Source: Saccharospirillum sp. (GTDB lineage Bacteria > Pseudomonadota > Gammaproteobacteria > Pseudomonadales > Natronospirillaceae). Taken from it: a stretch of 64,000 nt of DNA. How positions within the stretch are numbered: the stretch's first letter is position 1; each line of letters starts with the position of its first letter. Positions 43,746 to 52,805 of the stretch are shown here, one piece after another. Location: assembly GCA_018402545.1 (NCBI GenBank), contig JAGYIL010000001.1, positions 1,302,001 through 1,366,000 on the forward strand, read 5' to 3'. A program made the position numbers and the translations under genes. The notes under the pieces are model-generated. The model saw nothing but the letters and a program-made list of their open reading frames with translations, ran no database searches and was not told the DNA's origin.

Positions 43746-44065
43746 TGAACCTAACGGGTTGAAACTGTGAACCCGGTACAATTCGAAGCGTGTTAACCAG
43801 TAAACACAGCCAGTCAAGACAAGGTTGTCTTGCCCGGCTGTCATTCTTCAGATAGCGGCTCACTGATTCCCCGGGGCCGCTCTGAAAAATGGTTTTCAAA
43901 GAGCACAGGGATGGAGGCTTTTGCCTGCAAGGTGTTTAGGCACCGTCCCCCTGAATTCTCCAGCAGCGGGCACCGGCTTTGGTCGGTGTGGGAGAATCGT
44001 TGCGCATCGCGCAATGTCCGTACATCCCTATATTGATAGGATTTTAAGTTAAAAGGAGATTATGC
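43746..44065 (+). other. 320-bp leader between tssC and hcp
   Basis: No gene. It holds a stem-loop (43806-43841), a second weaker dyad around 43970-43987, and the strong ribosome site AAAAGGAGATT for hcp. The long gap suggests that hcp has its own promoter or a processed transcript; I could not identify a sure promoter. Confidence 0.55.
43806..43841 (+). terminator. Stem-loop downstream of tssC
   Basis: ACAGCC...AAGACAA-GG-TTGTCTT...GGCTGT: two perfect stem parts separated by a 4-nt internal loop. No T run follows, so it is an RNA-stabilising or attenuating structure rather than a classic terminator. Confidence 0.5.
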
Positions 44066-44551
44066 ATGGCAATTCCTGCCTATATGTGGCTGAAAGACGA
44101 TCAGGGTAACGACATTCAGGGTTCGGTTAATGTTTCTGGTCGTGAAGGATCCATTGAAGTACTGGCCTTCGATCACCAGTTGCGCATCCCAACGGATGAC
44201 GACACCGGTGAGCTGACTGGAACGCGCAAGCACGAGCCTTTTGTTATTACCAAGGCTTATGATGCGGCCACTCCCTACCTGTACAAAGCGTGCAGCAACG
44301 GTCAGACCCTGCAAAGCCTGACGCTGAGCTGGTACAAGATTGACGAGACCGGTACTGAAGTTGAGTACTTCCGTCATACGCTGGAAGGCGTAAAAATGAC
44401 GTCCGTCAGCCCTACCATGGCTAACGTCAAGGATCTGGACAAAGAGCGCTATCCGCACCTGGAACAGGTTGCGATTCGCTACCAGAAAATCACCTGGACG
44501 TACCTCGATGGCAACATCGAATTCTCTGATTCGTGGGTTGAAGGCCGGTAA
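44066..44551 (+). CDS. hcp: T6SS inner-tube protein Hcp
   Basis: A 161-residue Hcp (TssD). It begins MAIPAYMWLKDDQGNDIQGS and contains HEPFVITKAYDAATPYLYKA and the C-terminal ITWTYLDGNIEFSDSW. It stacks as hexameric rings inside the TssBC sheath and is exported. Hairpins on both sides and a strong ribosome site fit high expression compared with the rest of the operon. Confidence 0.96.
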   Translation: MAIPAYMWLKDDQGNDIQGSVNVSGREGSIEVLAFDHQLRIPTDDDTGELTGTRKHEPFVITKAYDAATPYLYKACSNGQTLQSLTLSWYKIDETGTEVEYFRHTLEGVKMTSVSPTMANVKDLDKERYPHLEQVAIRYQKITWTYLDGNIEFSDSWVEGR

Positions 44552-44571
44552 TACCGACCTCTCAATGCTTT

Positions 44572-44630
44572 TGCCTGGCATTTAGTTGCCAGGCAGCGAA
44601 TTAGCAACAGGGCATGCCATGCATGCCCTG
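44572..44630 (+). terminator. Two perfect stem-loops after hcp
   Basis: TGCCTGGCA-TTTAGT-TGCCAGGCA (44572-44595) and CAGGGCATGC-CAT-GCATGCCCTG (44608-44630), the second followed by ATTTTGTCCGTTTT. Placed between hcp and tssE, they probably lower read-through or protect the hcp mRNA 3' end. Confidence 0.65.
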
Positions 44631-44667
44631 ATTTTGTCCGTTTTAAGAAACAATCAGGTGGTATTGA

Positions 44668-45078
44668 ATGTTCACCCTCTACGAAACACTGCACGGCAAA
44701 CACCTGAACGGTCAGCCTTTGGCTGAGTACCCGGGTAAAGACGAGCGGCTGGCGAGCATTCACGACCATCTTGTGCGTTTATTGAATGCGCGCCAGGGTG
44801 TTCTCAGTCATCTTCCCGACTATGGGTTGCCAGATCTGAATTTGTTCTATCAGGATCTTCCCTATTCGGAAGCCGACATGGCCGTTTCAGTAAAAAGTAT
44901 CATTGAAAAATACGAACCCCGTTTGCGTCAGGTTCAGGTATCTCCGCTGCCACGGGATATTCAGTTTGCGGTCGTCAGAATGGAAATCAGCGGCTGGGTT
45001 GTGGGTGGTGACCGGGTGCGGTTCAAAACCTATTTCAAGAGCACCGGAGAAGCCGAGGTGCTGCAAGCCATCGGCTGA
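44668..45078 (+). CDS. tssE: T6SS baseplate gp25-like protein
   Basis: A 136-residue TssE. It has the gp25 motif YEPRLRQVQV and starts with a stretch (LASIHDHLVRLLNARQGVLS) followed by YGLPDL typical of the family. It belongs to the baseplate wedge with TssF and TssG. Confidence 0.94.
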   Translation: MFTLYETLHGKHLNGQPLAEYPGKDERLASIHDHLVRLLNARQGVLSHLPDYGLPDLNLFYQDLPYSEADMAVSVKSIIEKYEPRLRQVQVSPLPRDIQFAVVRMEISGWVVGGDRVRFKTYFKSTGEAEVLQAIG

Positions 45079-45141
45079 ATGTTAGCCAGTATGTTGTGGT
45101 TGTTAAGAACGCAAGGAAAGCCAGCAAATGAGTAGGATGTC

Positions 45142-46854
45142 ATGAAAGAGTACTTCGAAGCAGAAATGCGTTTGCTTCAGGATGCGGCCCAGGAGTTTGC
45201 GGAAGCATACCCGGAGCAGGCGGCCATGCTCAATCTGAAAGCCGTAAAAGACCGCGATCCCTATGTCGAACGGTTGCTGGAGGGTATGGCGTTTTTGACT
45301 GCACAGATCCGTGAGCGCATCGACGATGGCGTACCGGAACTGAGCGAGAATCTGCTCGATCAGTTGAACCCTTCGCTGTGCCGCCCCTTTCCCTCCCATA
45401 CTCTGGTGCAGGTCACGCCCGAACCACAATGCAAGCAAACCCATACACTGGGCCGGGGTACTCGGGTGTTTGCCCGAAATATTGGCCCGGAATCGGTAAC
45501 CTGCGAATACACCACCACTGCCCCGGTAACTGTGCAGCCCATCGAAATAGAGAGCGTTTCGGTTCTCGACCGGGTAGGCGGTGGCACCCAGTTACGACTG
45601 ACCCTGCGCAAGCAAAGCGTGTTCAACTGGGCTGATTTGAATTTCACCAACCTGCCATTGCACCTGCATTGCGATCGCGCACTGGCCTACGCACTGTATG
45701 AAGTATGCCTGCATGCCGATACCCGGGTTCAACTGTCGCTGGATACGCAGCCAGTACCGTCCAACAGTGCCATGAGCCCCGGCATGATGGACCCTGAAGA
45801 CTGTCTGTTGCCCTCGTTCGGTAAAGGCCATGTGGCCTTCAGCATTCTGCACGACTATTTCAATGCCCGGGAAAAATACCTCTTTCTCAATCTGGGTGGT
45901 TTCAACAGTGCTGACTGGCCAGCAGAAGGGCGCCTGCTGACTGTGTTGATAGACTCGCCTGTCACCTTGCCGGCGGGTCACCATGTACAGCGCGACACCT
46001 TCGCACTGAACTCAGTTCCGGCTATAAACCTGTTTGCCAGCGAAGCTGAGCCGGTACGGCTGACCGGCCTTGTGCCCGACTACCCACTCAAGGTTGACCA
46101 CAGCTTTCGCGATTGCGCCAATATTTACTGCATTCAATCGGTATCCGGTCGTAACCCGAGAACCGGTCAGGTTCGGAATTTCCGGCCACTTCAGGAATTA
46201 CGTTACCGGCACCGGGATGAACCCACCTACGCCACTCATACGCGAAAGTCGGGCGCCGGAAGGCGGCGTACTTTCGTATCTGTTACCGGAGTGACACCGG
46301 GGGCCGAAGAAGTACTGTCAGTTGATGTGCTCGCCAGCAATGAAAACTACCCGCGCCAGTATCTCGACTTGCACAAACTCAATGGTCTCCATCATGAGGC
46401 CTCGAAAGACTTGAAGGTAACCAACATCAGCCGGCCTTCAACAATGCTCACGCCACCGGCCATGCACGATTTCCAGTGGCAACTGATTTCGATGATGTCG
46501 CTGAACCTGTCGAAGCTCAGTGATGTCGAGCATCTGAAAACCTTATTGAGCCTCTTCGACTGGAGCGACCAGGTAGAAAACCAGAACCGCATTCTCGCGA
46601 TCGAAGGTGTATCAACCCGGGTCGAGCACCGTATTCGTCAGGGCATTCTGTTTCAGGGGCTGACGATTCAACTTGAGGTGCAGGAATCCGGGTTCAGCTC
46701 GCGCTCGGATCTGTACATGTTTGGAACCGTGCTGCACCAGTTTTTTGCGAACTTTGCCAATATGACCGAGTACGTAGAGACGCGACTGGTGTCTTTGCCA
46801 ACCTATAAGGAGTGGGCATGGAAACCAACCATGGGCCAACGGGCAACGCTGTAA
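45142..46854 (+). CDS. tssF: T6SS baseplate protein TssF
   Basis: A 570-residue TssF (VasA/ImpG). It begins MKEYFEAEMRLLQDAAQEFA and contains DPYVERLLEGMAFLTAQIRE, the family signature. The C-terminal end overlaps tssG by 37 bp. It forms the wedge with TssG and binds TssK. Confidence 0.95.
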   Translation: MKEYFEAEMRLLQDAAQEFAEAYPEQAAMLNLKAVKDRDPYVERLLEGMAFLTAQIRERIDDGVPELSENLLDQLNPSLCRPFPSHTLVQVTPEPQCKQTHTLGRGTRVFARNIGPESVTCEYTTTAPVTVQPIEIESVSVLDRVGGGTQLRLTLRKQSVFNWADLNFTNLPLHLHCDRALAYALYEVCLHADTRVQLSLDTQPVPSNSAMSPGMMDPEDCLLPSFGKGHVAFSILHDYFNAREKYLFLNLGGFNSADWPAEGRLLTVLIDSPVTLPAGHHVQRDTFALNSVPAINLFASEAEPVRLTGLVPDYPLKVDHSFRDCANIYCIQSVSGRNPRTGQVRNFRPLQELRYRHRDEPTYATHTRKSGAGRRRTFVSVTGVTPGAEEVLSVDVLASNENYPRQYLDLHKLNGLHHEASKDLKVTNISRPSTMLTPPAMHDFQWQLISMMSLNLSKLSDVEHLKTLLSLFDWSDQVENQNRILAIEGVSTRVEHRIRQGILFQGLTIQLEVQESGFSSRSDLYMFGTVLHQFFANFANMTEYVETRLVSLPTYKEWAWKPTMGQRATL

Positions 46855-47810
46855 ATACGCTCGTTGAGCAGGCTACCCGCTTCCACTTCCATCAGTTGGT
46901 GGAAGCGGTATTGGCAGCTCGGGGCGAGTCGGCCGCGGTCGCCCGCCCGGACTGGTTACGGTTGCGTCCGTCCGACTGGCTTTCCTTTCCTGCCTCCGAT
47001 GTGCGTCGCGTCAATCGTCTGCCCGGCAATGGCGTTGAGATAGAAACTACCTTTTTTGGCTTTTACGGCGTCGATGCGCCATTGCCCCAGTATTTCCTGG
47101 AAGATGTGACTCATCAGGATGACGCGGGCCAGAGAATTCAGGCGTTTCTGGATGTGTTCAATAACCAGGCTTACTGGCTGCTGCATCAGGGGTGGCGCAA
47201 GTTCGAATTATTGCAGCAGGTTGGCGATCAGAATCTGTTGCAGCGAACCAGCAGTGCGCTGCTGGGGGGTTACCATCGCCGGCACCAGCTGTCGTCCGGG
47301 TTGCCCGGTGCGCTCGCGGCCCAGTGCCGCAGTGCGGCAGGGGTTGAGTCGGTATTGCAAACAGCCTTGTCGCTGCCGGAACTCGATATCGATACCCAGG
47401 TACTGACTCAGGTACGAGTTGACCAGGTTATGTCGCTCGACGGCAGCCAGGCCCTGGGGCGCGACACTCTACTCGGGCAAACCATGAGTGTTATGGGCCG
47501 GCATGTTCTGGTACAGACCGGTGAAGTCAATGCCGAGCAAGGCGCTGCCCTGAACCCGGGCGGGGAGCTCGGCCAACGCCTGAATGATCTGCTCGATCAG
47601 TATTTACCCTCAGGCGTTGGCTACGATGTGCACATTCGCCTTCCGGCCAGTGAGCGGGTGCCCATGCAACTGGGGTCCTCTCCGGTGCGGCTTGGCCAGG
47701 CCCTGGTACTGGGGGAGGCCGTCAGTACCGATTGCACGCTGGTATTCACCAGCCAGCAATACAAGCAGGCCGGTGTGGAATCGACTAACCCATTATCACA
47801 AGTGGCCTGA
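46818..47810 (+). CDS. tssG: T6SS baseplate protein TssG
   Basis: A 330-residue TssG (VasB/ImpH). It has the motif FHFHQLVEAVLA near the start, FFGFYGVDAPLPQYFLEDV, and FLDVFNNQAYWLLHQGW. ATG 46818 has AAGGAG at 8 bp; a GTG two codons earlier is less likely. Starts inside the tssF end. Confidence 0.94.
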   Translation: METNHGPTGNAVNTLVEQATRFHFHQLVEAVLAARGESAAVARPDWLRLRPSDWLSFPASDVRRVNRLPGNGVEIETTFFGFYGVDAPLPQYFLEDVTHQDDAGQRIQAFLDVFNNQAYWLLHQGWRKFELLQQVGDQNLLQRTSSALLGGYHRRHQLSSGLPGALAAQCRSAAGVESVLQTALSLPELDIDTQVLTQVRVDQVMSLDGSQALGRDTLLGQTMSVMGRHVLVQTGEVNAEQGAALNPGGELGQRLNDLLDQYLPSGVGYDVHIRLPASERVPMQLGSSPVRLGQALVLGEAVSTDCTLVFTSQQYKQAGVESTNPLSQVA

Positions 47811-47868
47811 TGGCCCTTTAGTTATTAACCGAATCAACGAGATCGAATGCAGGTAGGGAGAACATCGC

Positions 47869-50652
47869 ATGGACAATCGAACACTACGAGTACTGGTCGA
47901 CAAGCTAACCCCGCATTGTGGCCTGGCGCTGGAAGCCGCCGCCGGTTTTGCCGCCAGTCGGGGCCACCGGGAAATTCGCCCCGAGCATTTTCTGCTCAAA
48001 TTACTTGAAGAAGGGCAGCGAGGGCATCTCGATGTCATTTTGTCGGTTTTCAATGTCGATCAGGATGCGCTCTGGCACAACGTCATCGAACATCTTAACA
48101 GCCTGCGTACGCATCACGAAGGCAAGCCAGCCTTGTCGATGGCCTTGTTTGAAGTACTCGAGAAAGCCTTCGTACTGAGCAGTTTGCATTACACGCCGGA
48201 AGCCATCGATTCGGCCGGCATACTGGAAGCCTTTGCCCAGTTGTCCGGAGTGTGGGAGCACGACCAGTGCTATGCGCCGCTGGAATCCATATCGTTCGAT
48301 GCCGTGCATCAAAATTTCGCAGATCTTGCGCGCGAGTCCAGTGAATCGTCAACGGGGTTTGGTGCTGGCGCTACCGGGACCAGCCGAGCTACAGCACCGG
48401 GCAGTGCAGCCGGACCATCAGCGCTCGATCAGTTCACCGAAGACCTGACCGAAAAAGCACGGGCAGGGGGGATGGACCCAATCAGCGGGCGCCACGAAGA
48501 GATTCGCATGGCGATCGATATTCTGTGCCGTCGCCGTAAGAACAACCCCATCCTGGTGGGTGAGCCGGGCGTTGGTAAAACCGCCATCGTTGAAGGGCTG
48601 GCGCAACGCGTTGTCGCCGGTGAGGTGCCCGAGCACCTGAGCGGTATTCGTATTTGTGTGCTCGACCTGGGCTTGCTGCAAGCCGGGGCGGGTGTAAAAG
48701 GCGAGTTTGAACGACGACTGAAAGCCGTTATTGAAGAAGTAAGAGATGCCGAATCACCGGTCATGCTGTTTATTGATGAAGCCCATACGCTGATTGGCGC
48801 GGGTGGAGAAGCCGGCATGAGCGACGCAGCCAACCTGTTAAAACCTGCCCTGGCCCGGGGTGAACTGCGCACCATAGCGGCAACGACCTGGAGTGAGTAC
48901 AAACAGTATTTCGAACGCGACCCGGCACTTGAGCGTCGCTTCCAGATGGTCAAGGTGGAAGAGCCGACACTGGAGGCCGCCATGCACATGTTGTCTGGCT
49001 TGAAGCAGCGCTATCAGGACCATCATGGCGTCCAGATTACCGACGAAGCCATCGCCGCTGCGGTTACCTTGTCAGACCGCTATATCACCGGGCGCTTCCT
49101 GCCCGATAAAGCCATCGACCTGATCGACACGGCGAGTGCCCGCGTCACCATGAGCCAAAGCCTGAAACCCCAGCAACTGGAAGGCTTGCAGTCGCGCATC
49201 GGGTATCTTGAAGACCGGCTTCGCGCGCTGGATGCAGAACAACGCCAGGGGCTGGGCGTGAACTCCGACGTGCTGGAGCAATTGAAATCCGAACTTGCCG
49301 ATTCACTGGAACAGGCAGGCGAGGCAGAACAGGACTGGGCCGTTCAGTCCGAACTGGTCCGGCATATTCAGTCGGCCGGCCATGCGTTGCGCGGCGCGGA
49401 AAAAGAAGATGATGTCGGTGTCTTGCTCGAACAGAGCCGGGTACATCGCGAAACTCTGGCCCAACTGCAACAGGGCCGGCCATTGGTTCAGCCCGAAGTG
49501 AATGGCACTGCCATTGCCGATGTCATCGCCGACTGGACCGGCATTCCGGTGGGCAGCATGGTGAACGATGAACTGCATGCGCTGTTGAACTTTGAAAAGG
49601 CACTGGGCCAGCACCTTGTCGGACAGGACGGTGCACTGGCCGTCATCGGCCAGGCCCTGCGATCCAGCAAGGCAGGTCTGCGTTCAGGGCAGGGGCCTCA
49701 GGGTGTATTCCTGCTGGCGGGGCCCAGTGGTGTAGGTAAAACCGAAACCGCCCGGCAGATCGCAGCCCACTTGTTTGGTAGTGACCGCTCACTGATCACC
49801 ATCAATATGAGCGAATACCAGGAAGCCCATACCGTATCGCAGTTGAAGGGCTCACCTCCGGGTTATGTTGGCTATGGCAAGGGCGGTGTGTTGAGCGAAG
49901 CCGTTCGACAGAAGCCGTATTCCGTTGTGCTGCTGGATGAAGTCGAAAAAGCTCACGTCGACGTCATGAACCTGTTTTACCAGGTGTTTGACCGCGGTTT
50001 CATGCGCGATGGTGAAGGCCGGGAAATCGACTTTAAAAACACCATTGTTCTGATGACCTCGAATTTGGGTGCCGACGATATTCAGTGGCGTTGCACGGCC
50101 GCGCTGGAAACCCCGGAAGAAGAACCGGTTGACAGCGAGGACCTGGCTTCCGGGGAGGCGTCAGCAGCAGAGCAGGATGCGGCGTCTGTTCAACCAGAGT
50201 CAGCCGAACCGGTATTAATGCCACCGCCAACCGTTCAGGAGCTGACGACACTGGTGCAACCGGCCATCACCGCTCATTTTGCGCCAGCCTTGGTGGCCCG
50301 CATGCAAATTGTGCCCTTTGCCGCGCTCGATGAAGCCGCACTGGCGGGCATTATTCAGCAGCGGCTAGATCAACTGGCCGAGCGCTTGCAGACTGAATAC
50401 CGCATTGAACTCAGGTGTGACCGGCAAGCCATGGACCGGCTGGTTTCAATGTGCCGGGTCAGTGACTCTGGCGCACGCCTGGTTAACCGCGTTATCGACC
50501 AGCAACTGATGCCGGGCATTGCCAATCAGCTACTGCACTACCTTGCCGAGGGAGACCTGCCCGACATCCTGCAACTGGATTTGGATGAGCAGCAACAGCT
50601 GAGCTTTATTTTTCTCGATCGCCAACCCGATGCTGAATTGAAGAGCGCCTGA
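47869..50652 (+). CDS. tssH: T6SS sheath-recycling AAA+ ATPase ClpV
   Basis: A 927-residue ClpB-like ATPase. An N domain covers about residues 1-150. AAA1 has Walker A GEPGVGKTAIVEGL and Walker B VMLFIDEAHTL; AAA2 has GPSGVGKTETARQI and VVLLDEVEKAH, with the GSPPGYVGYGKGG loop. A short acidic insert (about residues 745-790) is in AAA2. It disassembles contracted TssBC sheath. Confidence 0.95.
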   Translation: MDNRTLRVLVDKLTPHCGLALEAAAGFAASRGHREIRPEHFLLKLLEEGQRGHLDVILSVFNVDQDALWHNVIEHLNSLRTHHEGKPALSMALFEVLEKAFVLSSLHYTPEAIDSAGILEAFAQLSGVWEHDQCYAPLESISFDAVHQNFADLARESSESSTGFGAGATGTSRATAPGSAAGPSALDQFTEDLTEKARAGGMDPISGRHEEIRMAIDILCRRRKNNPILVGEPGVGKTAIVEGLAQRVVAGEVPEHLSGIRICVLDLGLLQAGAGVKGEFERRLKAVIEEVRDAESPVMLFIDEAHTLIGAGGEAGMSDAANLLKPALARGELRTIAATTWSEYKQYFERDPALERRFQMVKVEEPTLEAAMHMLSGLKQRYQDHHGVQITDEAIAAAVTLSDRYITGRFLPDKAIDLIDTASARVTMSQSLKPQQLEGLQSRIGYLEDRLRALDAEQRQGLGVNSDVLEQLKSELADSLEQAGEAEQDWAVQSELVRHIQSAGHALRGAEKEDDVGVLLEQSRVHRETLAQLQQGRPLVQPEVNGTAIADVIADWTGIPVGSMVNDELHALLNFEKALGQHLVGQDGALAVIGQALRSSKAGLRSGQGPQGVFLLAGPSGVGKTETARQIAAHLFGSDRSLITINMSEYQEAHTVSQLKGSPPGYVGYGKGGVLSEAVRQKPYSVVLLDEVEKAHVDVMNLFYQVFDRGFMRDGEGREIDFKNTIVLMTSNLGADDIQWRCTAALETPEEEPVDSEDLASGEASAAEQDAASVQPESAEPVLMPPPTVQELTTLVQPAITAHFAPALVARMQIVPFAALDEAALAGIIQQRLDQLAERLQTEYRIELRCDRQAMDRLVSMCRVSDSGARLVNRVIDQQLMPGIANQLLHYLAEGDLPDILQLDLDEQQQLSFIFLDRQPDAELKSA

Positions 50653-50692
50653 GCTTATTGGCCAGCGCCTGGATATTACCAAGGAGAGACAC

Positions 50693-52744
50693 ATGACATT
50701 GTCCATTGCCGGAATCAATCGGGCCATGCGATCAGTTGGACTGGCCGATGAAAGCCAGTTCTTCTTCAAACTGGCCGACCTGCCAGACGATACCTGTCTG
50801 GTAGAGTCGATGCAGATAGAGCATTGGAGCCTGCACCAGGATTACCGCATCCAGGTTAAGGTGCTGTTACGGCACCGCATAGCAAGCGATGAACTGGTGG
50901 GTGAGCATGCAACGCTGTCGATCATGTCGGCCAGCGGCCTGATGCCCTTGCATGGCCTGATCATCGATACCGCCAATGCCGATGGCAACGGTGACTACAG
51001 CGGGTTGAACATCACCCTGGCGTCAGTGTTGTCTCCATTGAAACGGTCTCAGCATAACCGGGTATTTGTTGATCGCAGTGCACTCAGCGTAGCGCGTGAC
51101 ATTCTGGAAGAGCGCCTGGGTGCCTGGTCTACCGTTGATGTTTTGAGCGAGCGTGATGAGCCCCGGGCGATGATGATTCAGTACGAAGAATCCGATTACG
51201 ACTTCGTTAATCGCATTCTGGCCCGGGAAGGGATCTTTATTCATCTTTCACCCGGCGAAAGTGAAACCACCATCCAACTGGCGGATGACATTACCCGCTT
51301 GCCCCATGCAGAGACTGACATCACCCTGCGTTTCGCGGCCAATGCCGGTGCCGCCAAAGACGACGAACACGTCAGTGCCGTGAGCCGGATCTTCCGTCAG
51401 TCACCCGCCGATGTCGTAGTGTCGGACATTGACCCCTGGGGTACTACTGACCTGAGCGCAGCAGTAACGGTGCCCGTCGCCACAGCACAGGGCGAGGCTC
51501 ACCACTGGGCACCCAATGAAATGGACCCTGAACGGTTGCAGGCGCTGGCCGAACGCATGGCCGCCGTGCATACCTGGCAGGCGGAAACGCTGTGCCTGGA
51601 TACCACGGTAAGAGCAGTACAGCCGGGCATGCTGTTGGAACTGGTGGACCACCCCACCGACAGTGGGCGCTACCGCATACTAGGTGTTGATCAGAGCGGG
51701 TCACAGCGAGCAGCCGCCGGTAATGGACTGGGCGGTAAAGACAACGGCTACCTCTGCAAGCTGACGGTAATTCCGGTGGCCATTCCCTATGTGCCCGAGT
51801 ACCAGCGTCGCGCACCGGTATTTACCAGCTTCACCGGCTGCATTGATGAAGAAGTTGACGAGCGTGGCATGTACCGCGTGCGCTTACCCTTTGATCAGCG
51901 CGGCGAAGCTGACGGCCCGGCCAGCCCGCCCACCCGGTTAATGCAAACCCTGGGCGGCGAAGACCATGGGATGCATTTCCCGTTGGCCAGGGGCACTGAA
52001 GTAAACATCAATTTTGAAAACGGAGATCTGGATCGGCCGATCATTGTCGGTGCACTTTATAACCGAAACGCGGTCAATCCGGTTACCGATGCCAACGCTC
52101 GACAGAACCTGATACAAACACGGTCCGGTCATCGATTTCTGCTGGACGACACCCCGCAACAGGAACGCATCGAACTGGCAACCCCGGAAGCCAAAAACCA
52201 TCTGACACTGAGCGCCGAGCAAGATAACCACAAGGTCACGCTCGAAACCCTTGAGGGTGATGCGTTTGTGTTTGCGGGCAAATCGATGACGCTGGAATCC
52301 GGTACCGATCAGATCACAACCGTCGGTGCCAACCACAATGTTCATGTTAAGGGCGACCAGTCATTACAAACCCAGGAAGGCACTATCCGGGTTGAATCGG
52401 CTAAAGACATTGAGTACAGCGCAACGGGCGCTATTCGCTGGCAATCCAGTGAGGGTGACATCACCCTCACCAGTGGTGCTGGCATGCACTGGCAAGTAGG
52501 GGATGGCTTGTCGGAGCAAGTCGACGCCGGCAACTACCAGCTTCAGGTCCAGAATGGCAGCTTGAATGTAGAAGCCGCCCGGGACATTACCCTGAACGGC
52601 GTGGGTTCCGGAGCGATTACCCTGAAGCAAAGCGACGGTACGCTGCAAATAGACAGCAGCGGCAATCTGACTTTGGCGGGGCCAGCGGTAGAAATAACGG
52701 CAGACACCATTGCGATAAAAGGCGGTACGGTCAGCAACAATTAA
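50693..52744 (+). CDS. vgrG: VgrG spike protein (first copy)
   Basis: A 683-residue VgrG (TssI). The gp27-like base covers about residues 1-370 (YEESDYDFVNRILAREGIFI), then an OB/gp5 part (YRVRLPFDQRG, DHGMHFPLARGTEVNINFENGD, RPIIVGALYN), then a beta-helix C terminus rich in repeats (GDITLTSGAGMHWQVGDG). No extra effector domain is attached. It is the structural tip and probably essential for firing. Confidence 0.93.
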   Translation: MTLSIAGINRAMRSVGLADESQFFFKLADLPDDTCLVESMQIEHWSLHQDYRIQVKVLLRHRIASDELVGEHATLSIMSASGLMPLHGLIIDTANADGNGDYSGLNITLASVLSPLKRSQHNRVFVDRSALSVARDILEERLGAWSTVDVLSERDEPRAMMIQYEESDYDFVNRILAREGIFIHLSPGESETTIQLADDITRLPHAETDITLRFAANAGAAKDDEHVSAVSRIFRQSPADVVVSDIDPWGTTDLSAAVTVPVATAQGEAHHWAPNEMDPERLQALAERMAAVHTWQAETLCLDTTVRAVQPGMLLELVDHPTDSGRYRILGVDQSGSQRAAAGNGLGGKDNGYLCKLTVIPVAIPYVPEYQRRAPVFTSFTGCIDEEVDERGMYRVRLPFDQRGEADGPASPPTRLMQTLGGEDHGMHFPLARGTEVNINFENGDLDRPIIVGALYNRNAVNPVTDANARQNLIQTRSGHRFLLDDTPQQERIELATPEAKNHLTLSAEQDNHKVTLETLEGDAFVFAGKSMTLESGTDQITTVGANHNVHVKGDQSLQTQEGTIRVESAKDIEYSATGAIRWQSSEGDITLTSGAGMHWQVGDGLSEQVDAGNYQLQVQNGSLNVEAARDITLNGVGSGAITLKQSDGTLQIDSSGNLTLAGPAVEITADTIAIKGGTVSNN

Positions 52745-52805
52745 AGTGACCAAAGGACATGGCGGGTGACCCGTACAGAACGCTGAATTTAGAAGGATAC
52801 TGAAC

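Noticed and set aside
43900-43960. Sigma-54 promoter upstream of hcp
   Set aside because: GG and GC pairs are present but the spacing is 9 or 12 bp, not the required 10.
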